From: QHWT01 sp963755695
GTDB taxonomy: Bacteria > Acidobacteriota > Vicinamibacteria > Vicinamibacterales > 2-12-FULL-66-21
Assembly: GCA_963755695.1 (NCBI GenBank)
Contig: CAVWLB010000010.1
Location: forward strand, 62,001 to 126,000
Direction: 5' to 3'
DNA length: 64,000 nucleotides
Program-made: the position numbers and the translations under genes
The notes under the pieces: generated by a model
Database searches by the model: none
What the model was told of the DNA's origin: nothing
Seen by the model: the letters and a program-made list of their open reading frames with translations, nothing else
Part shown: piece after piece, positions 10,057-18,419 of the stretch
Numbering within the stretch: the first letter of the stretch is position 1
Layout: each line of letters starts with the position of its first letter

Positions 10057-10245
10057 TTACGGTGGATCCTGACGCCAGATTCTGGTCAACGCGAAAACGC
10101 CCGCCGCGGCCGCCATGGCGAGGACGATGTGGCTCGCGGTGCGGAGCGGCGGCGGTTGGTGACTGTTCGTCCATGCCCACCCAAGGCTGACCACAGTAAG
10201 CAGGGCCGCAATGAACATGGTAATCGCAATCCGGACACGGGTCAT
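10057..10245 (-). CDS. Small two-helix membrane protein
   Basis: From ATG 10245 this gives 62 residues: one hydrophobic stretch (AITMFIAALLTVVSLGWAW), a short polar turn and a second helix. An alternative ATG at 10344 adds a basic N-terminus. No strong ribosome site marks either start. It could be the first gene of the minus-strand operon. The family is not recognised. Confidence 0.4.
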   Translation of the reverse strand: MTRVRIAITMFIAALLTVVSLGWAWTNSHQPPPLRTASHIVLAMAAAAGVFALTRIWRQDPP

Positions 10246-10633
10246 GACGCGGGCCCGGTACGAGGCGCGTGATCGTGGTCGTGTTGTTCGGGTCTGCTCC
10301 CGCGAGGCCGCCATCACCAAGTGAATACTCATAATAAAGCTCAAGGACCCGGTAAGGAATCGGCAGGCCCCGGCGCCCCGAACGGCAGGATTAGTGACGG
10401 ATCATTGCAGGTTGGAATCTTGGTCGGCGCTGCTGCCGGTGGTCAATAACGGCTTTGCACTACCGTCCGCCGCTGATTTGCACTACACCCATGGCGCCTG
10501 GCTTCCGGCAGGTCTAAAGACCCGCCCTACACCCGAACGCTGTAGGGCGCCTCTCCAGAGGTGCCGGGAATGCAGCAGAGGGTCGCGAAATATCGCGGGG
10601 TGCATTCGTTCGCCCATCGGATCCGAACGTTGA
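10246..10633. repeat. Non-coding interval with a dispersed 26-bp repeat
   Basis: This divergent interval holds the promoters of the minus-strand redox operon and the plus-strand formylglycine-enzyme gene, but I see no strong promoter. At 10541-10566 there is a 26-base segment that recurs at 17692-17717 with three mismatches. The flanking AAGACCCGCCCTAC (10517-10530) recurs exactly at 17793-17806. The segment can fold as a short GC hairpin. I found no coding region here. Confidence 0.6.
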
Positions 10634-11620
10634 ATGGACTGGCACATGATTCGCTATCCTGGCGCCATGCAGCAACCGCCGTTTCCCGACATGGTCTGGA
10701 TTCCCGGCGGGACGTTCCTCATGGGATCGGATCGGCACTATGCGGAGGAGCGGCCGTCGCACCGGGTAACCGTCGATGGTTTCTGGATGGATCGATACCC
10801 GGTCACCAACCAACGCTTCGCGCGCTTCATCGAGGCGAGCGGACACACGACCTTCGCCGAGATTCCACCGGATCCTCGCGATTATCCCGGTGCCCTGCCG
10901 GACATGCTGTATGCCGGCTCGCTCGTGTTCTTGAAGCCCGAAGGCCCTGTGGACCGCCGGCAGATCACGAACTGGTGGCATTTCATCCGCGGTGCGCAGT
11001 GGCGTCATCCGTACGGGCCGGAGAGCACGCTGGACGGACTGGATCGTCATCCGGTCGTTCACGTCAGCTTCGGCGACGCCGAGGCGTTTGCGCGATCGGA
11101 GGGCAAATCGCTGCCGACCGAGGCCGAATGGGAATTCGCGGCGCGTGGCGGCGTCGATGGGGCTTCTTACGCATGGGGAGAGGAATTCGTCCCCGGCGGG
11201 CAGCACATGGCCAACACCTGGCAGGGTACCTTTCCCTGGGAAAACACGATGGACGATGGTTTCGAGCGGACCTCGCCGGTCGGGACCTTTGCGCCGAACA
11301 GCTACGACCTGTACGACATGATCGGGAACACGTGGGAGTGGACCACGGATTGGTACGGAGCGCGCCATCCAGTGGATCCCACGAAAGCGTGCTGCGCGCC
11401 ACATAACCCGCGAGGCGGCCCGCTGGAGAACAGCTTCGATCCCAGCCAGCCCAGCATCCGTATTCCGCGGAAGGTCATCAAAGGTGGATCGCACCTTTGC
11501 GCGCCCAACTACTGCCGTCGATACCGTCCGGCCGCGCGGTTTCCGGAGCCGATCGACACGTCGACCTGTCACGTCGGATTTCGCTGTATTGTGAGGCCGC
11601 AAGCAGCGTCAGCTGCCTGA
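10634..11620 (+). CDS. Formylglycine-generating enzyme (SUMF1-type)
   Basis: The protein begins with the typical MVWIPGGTFLMGSD and EERPSHRVTVDGFWMDRYPVTN blocks, and has LPTEAEWEFAARGG in the middle. Near the end, GGSHLCAPNYCRRYRPAAR keeps both Cys residues in CxxxxC spacing that mark true formylglycine-generating enzymes, unlike the many FGE-fold proteins that lack them. The enzyme oxidises a Cys of sulfatases to formylglycine. No sulfatase gene lies in this window, so its substrate is elsewhere. The start is uncertain: ATG 10634, 10667 and 10691 are all in frame and none has a good ribosome site. Confidence 0.85.
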   Translation: MDWHMIRYPGAMQQPPFPDMVWIPGGTFLMGSDRHYAEERPSHRVTVDGFWMDRYPVTNQRFARFIEASGHTTFAEIPPDPRDYPGALPDMLYAGSLVFLKPEGPVDRRQITNWWHFIRGAQWRHPYGPESTLDGLDRHPVVHVSFGDAEAFARSEGKSLPTEAEWEFAARGGVDGASYAWGEEFVPGGQHMANTWQGTFPWENTMDDGFERTSPVGTFAPNSYDLYDMIGNTWEWTTDWYGARHPVDPTKACCAPHNPRGGPLENSFDPSQPSIRIPRKVIKGGSHLCAPNYCRRYRPAARFPEPIDTSTCHVGFRCIVRPQAASAA

Positions 11621-11629
11621 CAGGACGCG

Positions 11630-12004
11630 TCAGCGTTCGACTTTGCGCACCGCTTGCGCCACTGCATCGAGCAGCACCACGTCGTCGAACGGCTTGGCGA
11701 GGAAATCGATCGCGCCGGCTTTCATCGCCCGCACCGCCATCCCGATGTCGCCGTGTCCGGTAATGAAAATGACCGCTGGCGGATCCGGCGCCTTGCGAAG
11801 CAACTCGACCAGGTCAAGGCCGGTGCAGCCAGGCATGCGGACGTCGACGATGAGGCAGGCCGGGCGGCCGCCGTGCATCTCTGCCAGGACCTCGTAAGCG
11901 GACGCGAAGGTGCGGACCTGATAGCCGGCGCTGCGCAGCAACCGATCGAGCGCCCGGCGTACCGAGGGGTCGTCGTCGACGACGAACACCGCTTCTGATG
12001 TCAT
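11630..12004 (-). CDS. Stand-alone response-regulator receiver domain
   Basis: A complete 124-residue CheY-like domain: acidic pocket VVDDDPS, phosphoacceptor Asp in LIVDVRMPG, Thr in FITGHG and Lys in LAKPFDD. The sequence is FixJ/TodT-like, but there is no output domain; the frame ends straight after the receiver. The start overlaps the kinase stop as ATGA, so it is the direct partner of the histidine kinase. It must act through another protein. Confidence 0.85.
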   Translation of the reverse strand: MTSEAVFVVDDDPSVRRALDRLLRSAGYQVRTFASAYEVLAEMHGGRPACLIVDVRMPGCTGLDLVELLRKAPDPPAVIFITGHGDIGMAVRAMKAGAIDFLAKPFDDVVLLDAVAQAVRKVER

Positions 12005-14595
12005 GTGTCGCTTCCAGCCGTAGCCGGCAGGAAAAATTCAAATCTCGCTCCACCCTCAGCGTCGTTGCCTGCGCGGATGTCTCCGCCGTGAGCCTCGAGA
12101 ATCGAACGGACGATTGAGAGGCCCATCCCCATGCCGCTGGCCTTGGTCGTGTAGAACGGCTCGAAGATCGAATCTTCCGTGCCCGGCCTGATGCCCGGAC
12201 CTGAATCCTGGACTGCGACCAGCACCTGCTGGTCTGTGCCTTGCCGACAGCCAATGTCGATCCGGCGGAGAGCCTCCGCGGGATCGTTCATCGCCTCCAT
12301 CGCATTGTGGATCAGATTCAGAATGACCTGCTGAAGCTGGACGCGATCCCCGCGCACGAACACCGGCTCCTGCTCGAAGGTCAGCGTGACGGTGACGTTG
12401 CGGATGATGGCTTCGCTGCTGACCAGATCGATGACCTCGCGGATGGCCGAGGTCAGGTTCACCCGGGCCATTTCCAGCTGCCCCTTGCGCAGCAGTTCGC
12501 GGAGGCGCTGAATCACGTCGCTCGCCCGTCGATCGTCCTTGACGATGTCGTGCAGGATGGCGCGGACTTCGTTCATGTCCGGCCGCGAGGAGTCGAGAAT
12601 GCGGGTGCCAGCCTGCGCGTTGGTCATGATTGCCGCCAACGGCTGGTTGAGCTGATGCGCCAACGACGCCGTCATTTCGCCGACGGTCGAGACGCGCGAC
12701 ACATGCGCGAGCTCCTGGCGGCTCCGTTGTGCTTCCATCTCCGCGCGCCTCAGGTCGGTGATATCGGCGCGCATGAGAACGGCGCCCCCTTCGGGCCGGT
12801 TCAGCGGCACCGCGGTGAGCGACCACCATTCAGCGGCCAGCTCCGTATCGGTTCGATGCTCGACGATGAACTTCGCGCGAGAGCCTTCGAGGACCGACGC
12901 CAGGCCCGCGACCACATCTCCGGCCATGCGGTCGCCCCTCTCGAAGGCTTCCCAGCATCGCGCCATCAGATTGGCGCCGATCTGCGCGTTCATCCACCGC
13001 GAACCGTCGGCCAGGTGCCTCCATCGGTCGTTGACCTGTAACAGCGTGCCGCTGCGATCGAGCACCGCGACGCCGCTCGAGAGCGACTGCAGGATCGCGG
13101 ACTTCATGACCTCGCTTTCGCGCAGCGCGTCTTCCGACTGCCGGCGCCTCAAAGCGCTGGCAAGGACTTCGCCCAGCAGCTGCGTATTGGCGACGAGGTC
13201 GTCCGACCAGAGGGGCTCCCGGATCGAGGCGAATGCCAGGGCGCCGAGCAGCTCTCCTTCGCCGACCAGCGGGATCGCGCCTCCGGCCTTGAACACTACG
13301 CTCTGTGTCGAGTTCGCCGCGTCGGTAGCATCGGAAGGGGCGCCGTCAATGTCGGAGACGAGAACGGCCTGGCGCGACAGCAGGCTGCGTCGAGCCCATG
13401 TCAAATGATCGGTCGGACTGACGGCGAGAGGTCCGCCAGCCTCTGGATCGGTCCACGTGTAAACGCTGTAGAACAGCTCGCCTCCGGACGACGCTGCGAA
13501 CACGGTCAGGGAGTCGATGCCCAGCACTCCCCCGATCCGTGCGAGCCAGGGTTCGAAAGCCCGCGTCATCTGATCGCTCGGAAGCTGCACGAGCGCGGCG
13601 GAGAGCCGCGACAGCAGCTCTTCGAAACGGAGGCGAATGCCGAGATCGTGCTGCGCCTGACTCCGCTCTTCGATGAGCGTTGCCAGGCACAACAACGTTG
13701 TCGAGACGACGATGAGGGAGATCGTGAGCGCCGGGATGGTGGTCGAGGGCGGAATGGACGAAAACGGTCCGACGCCGTGGACCACGGCCCACGCGCTGAG
13801 GATGCTCGTCGTCAGCAGCGTCAGCCCCGCGCCCGTCGGCCCAAACCGCATGGCCGCCCAGAGCAGGAAGGGTAACTGGACGGCGAGCGGCGTCTGTTGC
13901 GAGACCGCGCCAATCGCCGGGACGTCCCCGAGCAGAGAGCTGAAATCGAGCAGACCGATGGAGCTCAGCCCAAGGCCGAGAATCGCGGCCTCCAGGTAAC
14001 GCCGACGCCTGGTTCCGTGCGACCAGCGCAGCACCCCGACGACGCCGCCGACGACGGCAGGCACGACGGTCAGTTCCGCGAGGATATTACTGAGCGATCG
14101 CGTTCGCCAGACGTGCCAGTAGGCCTCGCCGCGGAACCACGTCACCGCAGCCGCGTCGCCAAACGAGGAAATCAGCGGCGCCGCGATGACGGCAGCAAGG
14201 AAGAACGCCCTGAGCCGGCGAAGCGTGTCGAACCGCGACGGCGCGTCGCTCAGCCAGTAGACGCCGCCGGCGGCGAGAAGCGCCTCACTGCAATTCGTGA
14301 CGAACAGCGCGAGGATGAGCGGCAGCGGAAATTCCGTCTGCAGCTGGATGAAGAGGTGCACTGGAAGCACCGCCAGCAGGATGACTGCCCAGTGCCGCGG
14401 CGCCGTCAGGAGGAGCGCGGACGTCAGGATAGCGTTTGGCGGCCAGAGGACTGATGTGGTCGCCGGCAGCAGGCGCAGCTGAAAGCCCACGATCGAGGCC
14501 AGGTAGTAGCCTGCGCAGGTGCCGAGCGCAATTGCGGGGACGGTGAGCCGACGGCGGGCGCCGGGGATCGATGGGTACTCGACGCTCATGCGCAA
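12001..14595 (-). CDS. MASE1-GAF-PAS sensor histidine kinase
   Basis: An 864-residue kinase. Residues ~20-310 are about eight membrane helices of MASE1 type (LLPATTSVLWPPNAILTSALLL). A GAF-like region (~330-490) and a PAS region (~500-620) follow. The HisKA box is STVGEMTASLAHQLNQPLAAI, split across its H motif, and the ATPase domain has NLIHNAMEAM, DSGPGIRPG and GMGMGLSIVRSI. It is coupled by ATGA to the orphan receiver gene. The ligand is unknown; MASE1 is a membrane sensor module. Confidence 0.9.
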   Translation of the reverse strand: MRMSVEYPSIPGARRRLTVPAIALGTCAGYYLASIVGFQLRLLPATTSVLWPPNAILTSALLLTAPRHWAVILLAVLPVHLFIQLQTEFPLPLILALFVTNCSEALLAAGGVYWLSDAPSRFDTLRRLRAFFLAAVIAAPLISSFGDAAAVTWFRGEAYWHVWRTRSLSNILAELTVVPAVVGGVVGVLRWSHGTRRRRYLEAAILGLGLSSIGLLDFSSLLGDVPAIGAVSQQTPLAVQLPFLLWAAMRFGPTGAGLTLLTTSILSAWAVVHGVGPFSSIPPSTTIPALTISLIVVSTTLLCLATLIEERSQAQHDLGIRLRFEELLSRLSAALVQLPSDQMTRAFEPWLARIGGVLGIDSLTVFAASSGGELFYSVYTWTDPEAGGPLAVSPTDHLTWARRSLLSRQAVLVSDIDGAPSDATDAANSTQSVVFKAGGAIPLVGEGELLGALAFASIREPLWSDDLVANTQLLGEVLASALRRRQSEDALRESEVMKSAILQSLSSGVAVLDRSGTLLQVNDRWRHLADGSRWMNAQIGANLMARCWEAFERGDRMAGDVVAGLASVLEGSRAKFIVEHRTDTELAAEWWSLTAVPLNRPEGGAVLMRADITDLRRAEMEAQRSRQELAHVSRVSTVGEMTASLAHQLNQPLAAIMTNAQAGTRILDSSRPDMNEVRAILHDIVKDDRRASDVIQRLRELLRKGQLEMARVNLTSAIREVIDLVSSEAIIRNVTVTLTFEQEPVFVRGDRVQLQQVILNLIHNAMEAMNDPAEALRRIDIGCRQGTDQQVLVAVQDSGPGIRPGTEDSIFEPFYTTKASGMGMGLSIVRSILEAHGGDIRAGNDAEGGARFEFFLPATAGSDT

Positions 14596-14841
14596 GACTG
14601 GGCCATGGGAAACGAACCTGTCGGTCTAGGGTTTACGTGTCGCGCCGTATTGTAGTCCGTCAGTGCCTTCATCGCCGAACGTCAGCGGGAACACTACCCG
14701 ATGAACGACGCCAGGCTGCGGTCTCACCGCCTTTTGCCCACGACCTGAGCAAAGGACCGGCCGACATTGAACCTTGGTTGTATGTCCCCGGAAGGACGCG
14801 AGTGACACAATCCCCGCGTCAGCTTTCAAGGCTGGTGAGTC

Positions 14842-15673
14842 ATGACCCGTGTTGCAAGTCCAGTCCGGCGGACGCTGGTGCTCCTGGCGGTGGCCGCGGG
14901 GATGTTGAGCGGCGCGTGCGGCCCTCGAGAACCCAGTACCGACGCCGAGCGATTGGCCCGCGGACGAGAAATCATCGACCGAATGAGCACGAAGCTCGCG
15001 GCCGCTCAAGCCCTCAGCGTGACGGCTCGTGAAGCGCGAGAGATCGTGAAGGCAAGCGGTAAGCCGCAGACGCTCACGCTCGAGCGGAAACTGGTGATGC
15101 GAAGGCCCGATCGGCTGTACATCGAAACGTCCGGCGATCTGCGAAATGAGATCTGGTACGACGGCATCGGCCTGACGCTGGTGTTGCACAAGGACAAGGT
15201 CTTCGGGCAGGCGCGCATGCCGGAAACACTCGACAAGGCACTCGATGCCATGCACGAGCGCTACGGGGTCGCCACCCCCACCGCCGACTACCTGTATAGC
15301 TCCGCGTCGAAAGCGCTGTTGTCGAGTACCAACGACCGGTGGATGGATCGGGCGTGAGACGCTCGACGGGCAAACGCTGGATCACCTTGCGTTCAAAGAC
15401 ACGGGTGTGGAATGGGAGGTCTGGATTCCTGCATCCGGCGATCCGTTGCCGCGGAAAACAACGGCCACGTTTACCGCCAGCAAGCGGCTCCGCAAGACCG
15501 AGGTGACGTTCAGCGACTGGAACCTTTCCGCGCAGGTGGCTGACGACCGTTTCGCACCTAAAGTGCCGCCTGATTACGAAGGGATCGCCATCGTGCAGCG
15601 AGCGCGCGTCTTGAAGAATATTCCCAAGGACGCGGATGACGCCGTATCGACCGCCGGAACGGTGAAGAAGTGA
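14842..15673 (+). CDS. DUF2092-type secreted protein (frameshifted)
   Basis: Reading starts at ATG 14842 with a lipoprotein-like signal (MLSGACGPREP) and continues to 15357 in one frame. The rest of the domain (RETLDGQTLDHLAFKDTG through KKTAG-like tail, ending 15673) is in another frame, so a one-base change lies near 15340-15350. LERKLVMRRPDRLYIET and LRNEIWYDGIGLTLV are typical of DUF2092, a LolA/outer-membrane-lipoprotein-like fold. It is the first of four consecutive plus-strand genes with short gaps. I treat the break as a likely sequencing error. Confidence 0.7.
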
Positions 15674-15698
15674 AACCTGTTGAGCGGAGGACGTGACC

Positions 15699-16391
15699 AT
15701 GCGTATCAAGCGCGTTGGAACAATCACCGCGTGGTTGGCGCTTCTCGCGACGGTTATCTGGATCATGCCAATCGCCGGGCAGGTCCGCGGTGGGCACCGT
15801 ACTGCCGTCGCGAAGGGCGAGGAAGGCAGAGCCGCTGCCGCCGGCCCGCGCGGCGTTGCTGTCAAAAGCGACGAGGGCTATGCCGCCGCCGGCCGCCATG
15901 GCGCAGTCGCGAAAGGGGACGAAGGCTATGCGGCCGTCGGCCGTCACGGCGCCGTGGCGACGACCGAAGACGGTTACGCGAGGGCCGGGCCCCGTGGCGC
16001 AGTCGTGGCCGGCGAAGAGGGCTACGCTGCTGTTGGTCGCCGGGGAGTCGTCGTCGGTGACCAGTACGAGAGCTATGACGCGTGGCGCGCAGTGGCGGGT
16101 GTCACCGCGGCGATTGCCGTGGGCACCATGCTCGCCAAACCACCTGCCTCCGCCACTCAGGTCAGCGCCGCAGGCTCCAGCTACTACTATTCCGACGGAA
16201 CCTACTACACGCGCGTGATCTCCGACGGGAACACGGTGTATCAGGTCGTCGACCCGCCGGCCGGCGTGATCATCACCACTCTACCGGCGGGTTGCCAGTC
16301 GGTTAACGTTGGTGGGGTCGCCTATAGCCAGTGCGGCTCGACCCATTACCAGCGCGTCAGTAACGGATATCAGGTCGTGGTTCTGCATTGA
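15699..16391 (+). CDS. Secreted repeat protein with DUF6515-like C-terminus
   Basis: ATG 15699 has GGAGG eight bases upstream, better than the GTG at 15693. A signal peptide ends near PIAGQVRG. Residues ~25-110 are about five copies of a 16-residue unit of the form AVAKGDEGYAAVGRHG. The C-terminal third (YYYSDGTYYTRVISDG, VVDPPAGVIITTLPAGC) resembles DUF6515-type periplasmic proteins. The function is unknown. Its stop overlaps the TTG start of the next gene. Confidence 0.7.
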   Translation: MRIKRVGTITAWLALLATVIWIMPIAGQVRGGHRTAVAKGEEGRAAAAGPRGVAVKSDEGYAAAGRHGAVAKGDEGYAAVGRHGAVATTEDGYARAGPRGAVVAGEEGYAAVGRRGVVVGDQYESYDAWRAVAGVTAAIAVGTMLAKPPASATQVSAAGSSYYYSDGTYYTRVISDGNTVYQVVDPPAGVIITTLPAGCQSVNVGGVAYSQCGSTHYQRVSNGYQVVVLH

Positions 16392-16795
16392 CGCTGGCAC
16401 GACTGCTGCCGTCGGTGCTGCTCGTCATCGTCGCTGGCACACAGATCGTGCTGGCGCGTACCGCTGGGATGACGCCGTGGAAGGGTGGCGGCTTCGGGAT
16501 GTTCTCGACGCTGGACCACGGCGCGTATCGCGGCGTGGAGGCGGTCATCGAGGGACCGAACCGATCGGAAGCGCTGGAGATCCCGCCATCACTCGAGGAG
16601 CTCGCTGCGCGTGCGGCGACGTGTCCGACAGACTGGCTGCTACGACAGCTGGCGGAACGAATTGTTGCGCGCGAGCGACGCTATGAGCGAAGTGTCAGCC
16701 GCGTCACGCTCACCGCGTGGCGGACCGAGTTCGATCGTGTCACCCTCCGCGCGAACGAGCGAACCCTTCGCACGTATCAATACGACGTTCGATAG
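16388..16795 (+). CDS. Small membrane-anchored protein (135 aa)
   Basis: The TTG start overlaps the preceding stop as TTGA. One N-terminal hydrophobic segment (LLPSVLLVIVAGTQIVLA) is followed by TPWKGGGFGMFSTLD and a soluble, Arg-rich region. No known family is recognised. Tight coupling to the genes on both sides suggests a shared envelope role with the membrane protein that follows. Confidence 0.55.
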   Translation: MTLARLLPSVLLVIVAGTQIVLARTAGMTPWKGGGFGMFSTLDHGAYRGVEAVIEGPNRSEALEIPPSLEELAARAATCPTDWLLRQLAERIVARERRYERSVSRVTLTAWRTEFDRVTLRANERTLRTYQYDVR

Positions 16796-17660
16796 CGCTT
16801 CGAAGGCCGCCGAACACCCGTTTCCTCTGGACACGGCGCTTCGGTTGACGGCGATTGCGCTGTTGCTGCGGCCGATGGGTCCATGGTTCGCCCGGCCGGT
16901 GATCCTCGCGGCCGCTGCTCTGGCGCTGATTTCACCGCGGGCGTTGCGGTCGCCCGCGCTGTGGTGTGGTGTTGCGCTCGCCATCGCGGTTCGGATTGCC
17001 GACGACTGGCCGCTCGCCGACAACCATATCTATCTCCTCGCCTACTGGTCGCTCGCAGTCGCGTTATCGCTTCGTGACGCCCAACCGCTTCAAACGCTGG
17101 CGTTCAACAGCCGCTGCCTCGTAGGGCTGGCCTTCACGTTGGCCGTCCTGTGGAAAGCGATCCTGTCGCCGGATTTTCTGGACGGGCGTTTCTTCCGGGT
17201 GACGCTGCTGACGGATCCGCGGTTCGGTGAAGCCGCCATGTTGATCGGCGCTCTGACGCCCGAGCAACTCAATGCCGACCGGGTGGCGCTCGATCCGCTT
17301 CCTCACGGCGCCGAGCTGCTGAATCCGCCGTCAGTCACGGAACCGCCGCGGTTACGTGCCTTCGGCGTTGTCTCGACGTGGGGAATCCTTTGCCTCGAAG
17401 CATCGGTCGCGATTCTGATGCTGCTGCCGACCAGGCGTCTGATCGCGGCCCTGCGCCACACCGCGTTACTCGTCTTCTGTTGCGCGACTTACGCGTTCGC
17501 TCCGGTAGCAGGATTTGGCTGGCTGTTGCTGGTCATGGGTCTTGCGCAGACAGCCGCCGATCAGGTTCGCCTGCGACAGGTCTACGTCGCGGTGTTTCTC
17601 GTTGTCCTCTTCTACTCGGAGGTTCCGTGGGCAAGCCTGCTGCTCGAACGTCTGCGATAG
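16737..17660 (+). CDS. Polytopic membrane protein of unknown function
   Basis: There is no ATG at the start of the hydrophobic region. GTG 16737 is the best in-frame start and overlaps the previous gene by 59 bases. About seven membrane segments are visible, with WSLAVALSLRDAQPLQTLAFNSRCLVG and a long soluble loop (LTDPRFGEAAMLIGALTPEQLN). The layout faintly recalls HTTM/gamma-carboxylase-like proteins but I cannot confirm it. Confidence 0.55.
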   Translation: MSPSARTSEPFARINTTFDSASKAAEHPFPLDTALRLTAIALLLRPMGPWFARPVILAAAALALISPRALRSPALWCGVALAIAVRIADDWPLADNHIYLLAYWSLAVALSLRDAQPLQTLAFNSRCLVGLAFTLAVLWKAILSPDFLDGRFFRVTLLTDPRFGEAAMLIGALTPEQLNADRVALDPLPHGAELLNPPSVTEPPRLRAFGVVSTWGILCLEASVAILMLLPTRRLIAALRHTALLVFCCATYAFAPVAGFGWLLLVMGLAQTAADQVRLRQVYVAVFLVVLFYSEVPWASLLLERLR

Positions 17661-17691
17661 TCCCGGTCGCGGTGGTCCTTGTTTTCCAAGG

Positions 17692-17811
17692 TGTAGGGCA
17701 CTTCTTCAGAGGTGCCGCGTGAAGTGAACGGCGGGTCTACCCAGCCTCCGCCAAACCTACGGCGGTCGGCCGAAGCGCTTCGCGCGAAGGCGGAAGACCC
17801 GCCCTACAAGC
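17692..17811. repeat. Second copy of the dispersed 10.5-kb repeat
   Basis: The 26 bases at 17692-17717 match 10541-10566 with three differences, and 17793-17806 matches 10517-10530 exactly. Between them are GGCGGGTCT/AGACCCGCC-type complementary segments that can pair into a long hairpin. It lies between convergent genes and could serve as a bidirectional terminator. Confidence 0.6.
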
Positions 17812-17881
17812 CAGAGATCCGGTCCATCAAATGACGCGCTGCGGCACCTTTTCACGGTGTCGCGCTCTCTTTTGGAGAGCA

Positions 17882-18370
17882 TCAAGCCTCGGCAAACGCC
17901 TCACGAAGCTTCTGTTCCTGCTCTTTCGACAGGTTGGTGGAGATGATCTCGAACTTCACGGCCTTCATGGCGTCCACGACGCGATCCAGGACCGCGTCGG
18001 TGGTCATCAGGAAGAGCGCCGACGTGCCTTCCTTCACCTGGCTGCGCACTTTGTTGATGAAGTCGTCGTCGATCCCGTAGTCGCGAAACGCGCCACCCAG
18101 GGCCCCCATCGCCCCGCCGACGGCCATGCCGAAAAGCGGCATCATGAAGATCACGCCCAGCAGCAAGCCCCAGAACATGCCTCCCAGCGCCCCGACTTGC
18201 ATCATGCTGACCAGTTGTTTGGTTGCCGGACTCTTCTTCCCAACTGGCCAGCTGACGATGGCCGCGTCGAGTACTTTGATCAGTTGTTGTTTCTGCAGAT
18301 CCTGAATGACGCTGAGGGCAGTGGCCGCTCCGTCAGGCGTCGGCATGCTGAGAACCGTCACTGTTGTCAC
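17882..18370 (-). CDS. DUF1269 family membrane protein
   Basis: The start is GTG 18370, seven bases after AAGGAG; an ATG at 18376 is too close to that box. The centre has a Gly-rich double membrane hairpin (GALGGMFWGLLLGVIFMMP and AVGGAMGALGGAF) followed by DYGIDDDFINKVRSQVKEG, the usual DUF1269 order. Members are predicted inner-membrane proteins of unknown function, often in stress regulons. It is the third gene downstream of the sigma-54 promoter at 21379-21394. Confidence 0.75.
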   Translation of the reverse strand: MTTVTVLSMPTPDGAATALSVIQDLQKQQLIKVLDAAIVSWPVGKKSPATKQLVSMMQVGALGGMFWGLLLGVIFMMPLFGMAVGGAMGALGGAFRDYGIDDDFINKVRSQVKEGTSALFLMTTDAVLDRVVDAMKAVKFEIISTNLSKEQEQKLREAFAEA

Positions 18371-18419
18371 GATCATTCTCCTTGCACTCGTGAGTCGCTG
18401 ATGCCATCGGCGCGTCCGG

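Noticed and set aside
10640..10655. Sigma-54-like motif TGGCACATGATTCGCT before the formylglycine enzyme gene
   Set aside because: It lies inside the longest reading frame, has no dyad upstream and a poor -12; treated as a chance match and a useful control.
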